From positions 124,001-188,000 of the forward strand of contig NZ_OZ244111.1 of the NCBI RefSeq assembly GCF_965215655.1: a DNA stretch of 64,000 bases, given 5' to 3'. Shown piece after piece: positions 57,973 to 64,000 of the stretch. The stretch is from Nioella sp965215655. Lineage in GTDB: Bacteria > Pseudomonadota > Alphaproteobacteria > Rhodobacterales > Rhodobacteraceae. A model generated the notes under the pieces. It worked only from the letters and a program-made list of their open reading frames with translations. It was not told the origin of the DNA and did not search any database. Both the position numbers and the translations under genes were made by a program. Position 1 is the first letter of the stretch. The number at the start of each line of letters is the position of its first letter.

Positions 57973-58326
57973 TCAGGCACGCGGAGGTCGTTCGATCCGG
58001 AATGTGTGGCGCCCACCGCCAGGCGAGGCCTGCAGCCGCCACGCATCCCGGTAGGCGGCAGTAGGATGGCTTCGGTCCCCGAGGACCAGGAGCGCCTGGC
58101 TGTGGTCGTGGTCGGCCGCATCATGGCTGTGGCCGTGCATCGCCCAGTAGAGGTCTTCCTCGAATCCATGCGAATGCCCGTGATCGGCGATCATCTCCAG
58201 ATGATCCTGGATCGTCTCGAACACGGCCGGCGTGTGGGTCGCGCTCGGCACGACAGACCAGACGACCATCGACAGGCAGAGAAGCGCTGCAAACGTCTGT
58301 CTTCCGAATGTCGCTAGCGGTCTCAT
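57973..58326 (-). CDS. His-rich exported protein
   Basis: The 117-aa protein has a membrane or signal segment (FAALLCLSMVVWSVVPS) and then a His/Asp-rich part (DHGHSHGFEEDLYWAMHGHS and DAADHDHSQ) that could bind several metal ions. It has no recognised domain. It lies between the HupE gene and the CsoR-type operator on the minus strand, so it belongs to the metal cluster. Start ATG 58326 was chosen as the only one with a following signal peptide. Confidence 0.7.
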   Translation of the reverse strand: MRPLATFGRQTFAALLCLSMVVWSVVPSATHTPAVFETIQDHLEMIADHGHSHGFEEDLYWAMHGHSHDAADHDHSQALLVLGDRSHPTAAYRDAWRLQASPGGGRHTFRIERPPRA

Positions 58327-58381
58327 CGGTTTTGCCTGTCTGCCCGCTCGTTTGAGTGACCCCTTAAGAGGCCATCTTGTT

Positions 58382-58401
58382 CTATCCCCCCAGGGGGATA
58401 G
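58382..58401. promoter_or_regulatory. CsoR/RcnR-type operator
   Basis: The 20-bp palindrome has the form CTATCCCCC-CA-GGGGGATAG (one base shift off perfect symmetry). G/C tracts flanked by A/T are the recognised operator type of CsoR/RcnR/FrmR repressors. It lies between the two divergent halves of the metal cluster, nine bases before the repressor's own start codon. Confidence 0.75.
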
Positions 58402-58410
58402 CGTCTTTCT

Positions 58411-58671
58411 ATGACAAAGCTCGATGTCCACGCAACCCATCCCGCCCTGATCGCCCGGCTGAAACGTGCCGACGGTCATCCGCGGGCCGTGATCGGCATG
58501 ATCGAGGACGCCAAGCCTTGCCTCGACATCGCCCAGCAGCTGCAGGCGGTCGAGAAGGCCGTCGCAAACGCCAAGCGGGCCCTGATCCACGATCACATGG
58601 ACCATTGCCTGGATGAAAACCATTCCCCCTCGGATCGCGATGAGCTGAAGGCCATCGCCCGCTACCTCTAA
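58411..58671 (+). CDS. Metal-sensing repressor of the CsoR/RcnR family
   Basis: The 86-aa all-helical protein has the C-H-C ligand set C37, H62 and C66 (AKPCLDIAQQL and DHMDHCL), which has the spacing of CsoR and the nickel sensor InrS; a pure RcnR site would have His instead of the last Cys. It releases the operator when metal binds. The start codon comes ten bases after the operator with no good ribosome site, so translation may be leaderless. The MFS gene follows eight bases later. Confidence 0.88.
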   Translation: MTKLDVHATHPALIARLKRADGHPRAVIGMIEDAKPCLDIAQQLQAVEKAVANAKRALIHDHMDHCLDENHSPSDRDELKAIARYL

Positions 58672-58679
58672 GATCATCG

Positions 58680-59474
58680 ATGCTGGAAATCCTGGCCGAC
58701 CGCACCTACCGCCGCCTGTTTCTGGCTCAGGCCGTGGCCCTGCTGGGCACCGGGCTCGCGACAGTGGCACTCGGGCTGCTGGCCTATGACCTCGCGGGCG
58801 ATGGTGCGGCGATGGTGCTGGGCACGGTCTTCACCATCAAAATGGTGGCCTATGTCGGCATCGCTCCCATTGCGGGAGCCTTCGCCGACCACGTCAACCG
58901 CCGCGCGCTGCTGGTGGGTCTCGACTTGGTGCGGGCGGGGGCGGCACTCTTCCTGCCCTTCGTCACCGAGGTCTGGCAGGTCTACGTGCTGATCTTCCTG
59001 CTGCAATCGGCCTCGGCGGCCTTCACGCCGACCTTCCAGGTGACGATCCCGGACGTTCTGCCCGAGGAGGCGCGCTACACCCGCGCACTGTCGCTCTCGC
59101 GGCTGGCTTACGATCTGGAGAACATCGTCAGCCCGACGCTGGCCGCGCTTCTGCTCGCCGTGATGAGCTACAACTCTCTCTTTTTCGGCACCGTCGCGCT
59201 CTTCGCTGCCCAGTTCGCGCTGAGCCACGCCTGCTGTTTTGTCACCTATCCGCTGTCGGGCTGGCTCATGACGCAGTTCGGCCCCGTAACTGCCCTTGGG
59301 TGCCTCGCCGCACTGGCCGGTGCCGTGGCACTGACGGTGCTGTGCCTCTGGCGGAAGGAGGATCCCGAAATCCTCGAGCATACTCATGAGAACCTGCCGC
59401 TCGACCCTCCGCATCTCGAGGGCGCGCGCCGCCATGCGCATCCCGTCGTCGTGGACGACCAGCACCCCCGCTAG
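58680..59474 (+). CDS. MFS transporter with internal in-frame deletion
   Basis: The 264-aa product starts like a normal 12-helix MFS permease with the A-loop signature GAFADHVNRRALLVG, but near residue 180 LFFGTVAL passes directly into FAAQFALSHACCFVTYPL, which belongs near helix 11 of complete homologues. About 150 residues (helices 7-10 region) are missing with the frame kept. The tail HTHENLPLDPPHLEGARRH is the normal His-containing C-terminus. It is therefore probably inactive, or a minimal variant. Confidence 0.8.
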   Translation: MLEILADRTYRRLFLAQAVALLGTGLATVALGLLAYDLAGDGAAMVLGTVFTIKMVAYVGIAPIAGAFADHVNRRALLVGLDLVRAGAALFLPFVTEVWQVYVLIFLLQSASAAFTPTFQVTIPDVLPEEARYTRALSLSRLAYDLENIVSPTLAALLLAVMSYNSLFFGTVALFAAQFALSHACCFVTYPLSGWLMTQFGPVTALGCLAALAGAVALTVLCLWRKEDPEILEHTHENLPLDPPHLEGARRHAHPVVVDDQHPR

Positions 59475-59763
59475 GCGTCTCAGTTCTGACTCCGGTGTCT
59501 TCGAGCGGTAGCGATGTCGGCGCGCTTCATACCTTCTTAAGGCTCAAGCGCATTCTCTGGGTCCAGCTCTTAGTCCCAGCCTGAAGGTCTCGTGCACTTA
59601 TCGTATGGAGAAACCGGGTCAATTCCCTCGCGTCCAGAACCCCTAATGCTTCTCTGACACCGGGACTTAAACTGTTGCGCTGTGATCCGATGCTATTCCA
59701 GAAACTACGCCACAAGCTGCGGGACCACGCTCTTGACTAGTCGCAGAAATCGTGAGCTGCGAG
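59475..59763. other. Intergenic end of the island
   Basis: About 290 bp between the MFS gene and the right repeat. A 62-codon minus-strand frame (59527-59715) is present but has no recognisable homology. I see no integrase gene or remnant that I can support. Confidence 0.5.
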
Positions 59764-59804
59764 CCCCCGCAACCAAAAAAATAATCACAAAAGCATCACG
59801 TTAC
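59764..59804 (+). repeat. Right attachment-type repeat (tRNA-fMet 3' end copy)
   Basis: CCCCCGCAACCAAAA is identical to the end of tRNA-fMet and its flank at 56081. Similarity continues to ATCACGTTAC with a two-base longer A/T stretch. The upstream half of a tRNA is absent, so it is not a tRNA gene. Confidence 0.65.
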
Positions 59805-60291
59805 CAAACGCCCAAGGGCGGCAGTGCGCGGTGCTGCGATCCCCGTGAGAAAGCGCGCGAATGCAGGTCGCGGCTTTTCGTGCAATCCAGAAAACGCCAT
59901 CTGGAACAAGGTGTTGGTTGGAGGGTTTGCGTCCGTTCGGGGCGCGGACAGAAAGGATGGAACGCTCGAAGAATGCCTCTTCCATGATGCTCTTGCCAAT
60001 GGCGCCTGCAATGGCTCAGTCCGTCGCCCGCCATCAGACCTCCTGCCAAGCCGGTCTCCATAGCAGATACCAGCTTGAATCACGCTCAGCAAACGATGTG
60101 AATCCCTTTTGCCAACACGGTCTGGACTTCTGCGCATCGCCGGACCTGCCAGCGGCCATGTCGTCGCCGCAGAGAAAGGCCTGATGCTTGACAGCACTTC
60201 CGCTTTCCCCGGACGGACTCATCCTATGGACTCCGTGACGGGGTTGCTAAAAGCGGCAATGCGGTGCAGCACCGTGAACCGGGGCTGGAGC
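59805..60291. other. Intergenic stretch without recognised gene
   Basis: About 490 bp between the right repeat and the E2 gene. Frames on both strands are open for 60-130 codons but they overlap each other and show no motif, signal peptide or ribosome site. I see nothing to annotate. Confidence 0.5.
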
Positions 60292-61197
60292 TCAGCGACC
60301 TGTCGGCAAAACCATTCGGCGCGGGTCGGCAAGGAGGCGCGCGTAATGGGTCAGGAAACGTGCCGCGTCGGCGCCGTTGATGACCCTGTGATCGTAGCTG
60401 AGATCGAGAGGCACCATCTGAACGGGGGACCAGTCTCCGTTCTCCCAGACCGGCACGGTTTCGGTGCGGGTCAGGCCAAGGATCGCCACCTCTGGCGGGT
60501 TCACGATTGGCGTGAAGGCTGTGCCGCCGATGCCGCCGAGGTTGGAGATCGACATTGATCCGCCGCCCATCTGCTCGCCCGACAGTTTCCGTGCCTGCGC
60601 CCGGCCTGCAAGGTCGGTGATATCGGCTGCGATCTGCCACAGGCCCTTCTTATCGGCGTCCCGGATGACCGGCACCATCAGGCCATGGGGCGTGTCGACC
60701 GCAATGCCGATATGGACGTAGTCCTTCAGCACCAGCGTTTCGCCATCCGCTGTGAGTGAGGCGTTGAACCGCGGGAAGGCGCGCAGGGTCCGTGCCAGCG
60801 CCATCACGTGGAAGGCCAGCGCGGTGATCTTAACCCCGCGCGCCGCGCCTTCGGCTTTCAGCGTCTTGCGGAAGGCCTCGACCGCGCGCATGTCCGCCCG
60901 GTCGTGATGGGTGACCTGCGGGATCATGCTGTTGGCTGCCGAGAGGTTGGCCGAGGCGATCTGCGCGATGCGCGACATCGGCTCCTCTGTCACCGGGCCA
61001 TAGGCCGCATGATCCACGTCCCAGTAGCGGCTGGCGTCGGGGGTGCTGGCGGCGGGCGCATTGCCGCCCCCGCTTAGATGCGCGTCCACGTCCTCGCGTC
61101 CAAGCGTCGTGCGGCCCGTGGCCTTGGCCACGGCTTCCAGATCGACGCCCTTGTTCGCGGCGTAGTGCTTGGTGCTTGGGCTTGCCTGAATGTCCAT
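60292..61197 (-). CDS. 2-oxoacid dehydrogenase E2 catalytic protein without lipoyl domain
   Basis: The 301-aa protein starts with a peripheral-subunit-binding domain (residues 8-42, KHYAANKGVDLEAVAKATG) and then the acyltransferase domain, ending with the active-site motif DHRVINGADAARFL. MSISNLGGIGGTAFTPIVNPPEVAILG (residues about 226-252) is the conserved central part. It has no lipoyl domain at all, so it must receive lipoyl groups from another protein, most likely the one encoded at 62655-63920. It is the last gene of that operon. Confidence 0.9.
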   Translation of the reverse strand: MDIQASPSTKHYAANKGVDLEAVAKATGRTTLGREDVDAHLSGGGNAPAASTPDASRYWDVDHAAYGPVTEEPMSRIAQIASANLSAANSMIPQVTHHDRADMRAVEAFRKTLKAEGAARGVKITALAFHVMALARTLRAFPRFNASLTADGETLVLKDYVHIGIAVDTPHGLMVPVIRDADKKGLWQIAADITDLAGRAQARKLSGEQMGGGSMSISNLGGIGGTAFTPIVNPPEVAILGLTRTETVPVWENGDWSPVQMVPLDLSYDHRVINGADAARFLTHYARLLADPRRMVLPTGR

Positions 61198-61206
61198 GAT
61201 GCCCCC

Positions 61207-62637
<1,431 letters not shown>

Positions 62638-62654
62638 GTCGGTCCTCGCGGGGG

Positions 62655-63920
62655 TCAGAGCAGATGGCGGAGCGGCTCGGCAAGCCGGCCGGCGAATCCG
62701 CCGATGAGGGAAAGCGCTTGCGGGGTAGAGAGCTGCCCGGGCGCACATTCGAGCGTGATGGTCAGGGTGTCGCCCATGTCGGTCAGGGTCAACACCGGGG
62801 TCGCTTCCGCCCCGAGATTGACCGAGGTGATGGGCGTCCCTGCAAGATCGCGGATGGTCAGGGCCGGTTCCGCATCCTCGGGCATCACGCGGGTCTGGCC
62901 ATGGGTGTCGACGGCAATGGCCGCCAGCGGATCGCCAATGGACGCCGCGGCAAAGCGGGCCAGCAACGCGGCGCGGTCCACAGGTGCGCCGATGTCCTCA
63001 GTGGCCCATGCACAGAAATCCGCGAAAGCCTTGGCGGGAACCTCGGCTGTCAGGTGACGGCTGGCAGCGGCGGCTGTGGTCGGGGTGGGCTCGGCGGTCG
63101 CGTCGGGCAGGCTTCTCAGCACCTCCAGATCCGCGACATGGTAGGGCTGTGGATGCCCGACCGCGACCAGCCGTTGCAGGTCCAACCCTTCCTCCAGCGC
63201 GATCTTGCGGGCCTTGGGCGAGGCGAGGATTCGCCCCCCCGTGGCAACCGGCGCGGCAGCCTTTGCCACCGGTTCGGCGGCGGGTTTCGGGGCTGGCGCG
63301 GGTTTGGCCTGTTCGTTCACCGGGGCGGGGGTTGGTTGAGCGCCACCCGACCAGCTGCGGCTGACAGGGTTGGCCGGGGCCTCGGCAGAGATGATGGCGA
63401 TGACTTCGCCCACGGGCGCTGCCTCGCCCGCTTCGGCCAGAAGCGCCGCGACAAAGCCGTCATGGCCTGCCTCCACCTCCATCGTGGCCTTGTCGGTTTC
63501 CACCTCGAACAGGATATCACCAGAGGCCACGGCGTCGCCGGGGGCCTTGTGCCACGCGACGATCACGCCTTCGTCCTGCGCCATGCCAAGAGCGGGCATG
63601 ATGACGCCAGTGCCCTCGGACAGGTCGTCGCTGGCAGGGGCGTCGGCCGCCGGGGCAGGGGCCGCGGTGCCACTGCCCTCCGCCGTGTCCGAGATCAGCG
63701 CGATGACATTGCCCACCGGCACGTCGTCGCCATCGCCTGCGGTCACGTCTGTCAGGAACCCGTCCGCCGGAGATTCGACCTCCATCGTCGCCTTGTCGGT
63801 TTCCACCTCGAACAGCGCATCGCCCGCCTTGACCACGTCGCCAGCCTGTTTCAGCCAGCTCACGATCTTGCCGGTGTCCTGCGCCATCCCGAGGGCGGGC
63901 ATGATCACCTCATGCGGCAT
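62655..63920 (-). CDS. Double-lipoyl E2-like protein with degenerate catalytic domain
   Basis: The 421-aa protein has two lipoyl domains, each with the lipoylation site ETDKATMEVE (residues about 40-49 and 138-147), Ala/Pro-rich linkers, a peripheral-subunit-binding domain (ASPKARKIALEEGLDLQRLV) and a C-terminal domain of about 130 residues shaped like an E2 core. In place of the catalytic DHRxxxG the core reads TLECAPGQLSTPQAL, so it cannot be an active acyltransferase. It should act as the swinging-arm carrier for the separate E2 at 60292. It overlaps the E1 gene by 11 bases. Confidence 0.9.
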   Translation of the reverse strand: MPHEVIMPALGMAQDTGKIVSWLKQAGDVVKAGDALFEVETDKATMEVESPADGFLTDVTAGDGDDVPVGNVIALISDTAEGSGTAAPAPAADAPASDDLSEGTGVIMPALGMAQDEGVIVAWHKAPGDAVASGDILFEVETDKATMEVEAGHDGFVAALLAEAGEAAPVGEVIAIISAEAPANPVSRSWSGGAQPTPAPVNEQAKPAPAPKPAAEPVAKAAAPVATGGRILASPKARKIALEEGLDLQRLVAVGHPQPYHVADLEVLRSLPDATAEPTPTTAAAASRHLTAEVPAKAFADFCAWATEDIGAPVDRAALLARFAAASIGDPLAAIAVDTHGQTRVMPEDAEPALTIRDLAGTPITSVNLGAEATPVLTLTDMGDTLTITLECAPGQLSTPQALSLIGGFAGRLAEPLRHLL

Positions 63921-64000
63921 GGATCATCTCCCCGGACATGAGCTTGCGGGCGTTCTCGACCACCGCCTCGGGCGTCGGCACGGTGATGTCCTCCAGCGCG
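63910..64000 (-). CDS. 2-oxoacid dehydrogenase E1 component, C-terminal end (partial)
   Basis: Only the last 29 or so codons lie in the window (ALEDITVPTPEAVVENARKL...). Its stop overlaps the start of the lipoyl protein gene by 11 bases, the usual order E1 then E2. The TPTPE-type C-terminus fits an E1 subunit, more likely beta or a fused form, but the partial sequence cannot settle this. Confidence 0.6.
   Translation of the reverse strand, partial: ALEDITVPTPEAVVENARKLMSGEMIHAA

Noticed and set aside
59527..59715. 62-codon minus-strand frame as an integrase remnant near the right repeat
   Set aside because: No tyrosine-recombinase motif (R, HxxR, Y) is visible, so the claim cannot be supported.

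Overview
The window looks like a chromosomal segment of a GC-rich marine-type alphaproteobacterium, most likely Rhodobacteraceae (Roseobacter group). Supporting this are the rrn order 16S-tRNA-Ile-tRNA-Ala-23S-5S-tRNA-fMet, the tsaD-gpsA-YciI-EVE block next to hemD, a mitofilin-like gene and a HemY-like gene, abundant TRAP and TPP-enzyme genes, and tandem Hint-domain proteins. This is inference from gene content and order; no phylogeny was computed.

Layout. 1-1561: end of an N-formylglutamate amidohydrolase-like gene and dinB. 1685-20584: about 19 kb of catabolic genes. It holds two IclR regulators, a bicupin, a Rieske oxygenase, three reductases or dehydrogenases, two class A flavin monooxygenases, a cytoplasmic-type sulfatase, a complete TRAP transporter, a TPP enzyme, an aspartate-dehydrogenase-like enzyme, an extradiol (VOC) dioxygenase and an alpha/beta hydrolase. 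Together they read as import, desulfation, hydroxylation, ring cleavage and processing of an aromatic or sulfated aromatic compound. Two minus-strand operons carry nearly the same composite operator at nearly the same distance from their start codons, so one IclR protein (13035-13841) probably controls both. 20942-28474: tRNA-Thr and housekeeping genes. 28683-32238: a PhyH-type oxygenase paired with a PhnZ-like HD protein, a secreted protein and an acetolactate-synthase-like enzyme. 32731-36214: three tandem Hint-domain proteins with unrelated N-termini and near-identical C-termini.

36435-41599: SPFH/NfeD pair, pyrF, a 58-codon-scale small gene and clpB with a heat-shock-type promoter. 41832-45471: a small membrane protein, a BTAD/TPR regulator and a PPOX-family protein, interleaved with two broken copies of the clpB 3' end. 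45497-49889: two fasciclin proteins, an FMN glutamate-synthase-like protein and msrPQ. 50100-56092: a complete rrn operon with promoter and boxA.

56081-59804: a small island between the tRNA-fMet gene and an imperfect copy of its 3' end. It carries an IS3 remnant and a metal-response cluster (transmembrane anchor, HupE/UreJ, His-rich exported protein, CsoR-type repressor, internally deleted MFS gene). 60292-64000: end of a 2-oxoacid dehydrogenase operon in which E2 functions are split over two proteins, with a succinate-semialdehyde-type dehydrogenase between them. The most promising candidates for an undescribed system are the 19 kb catabolic region, the Hint trio, the split E2 and the clpB-tail repeats.
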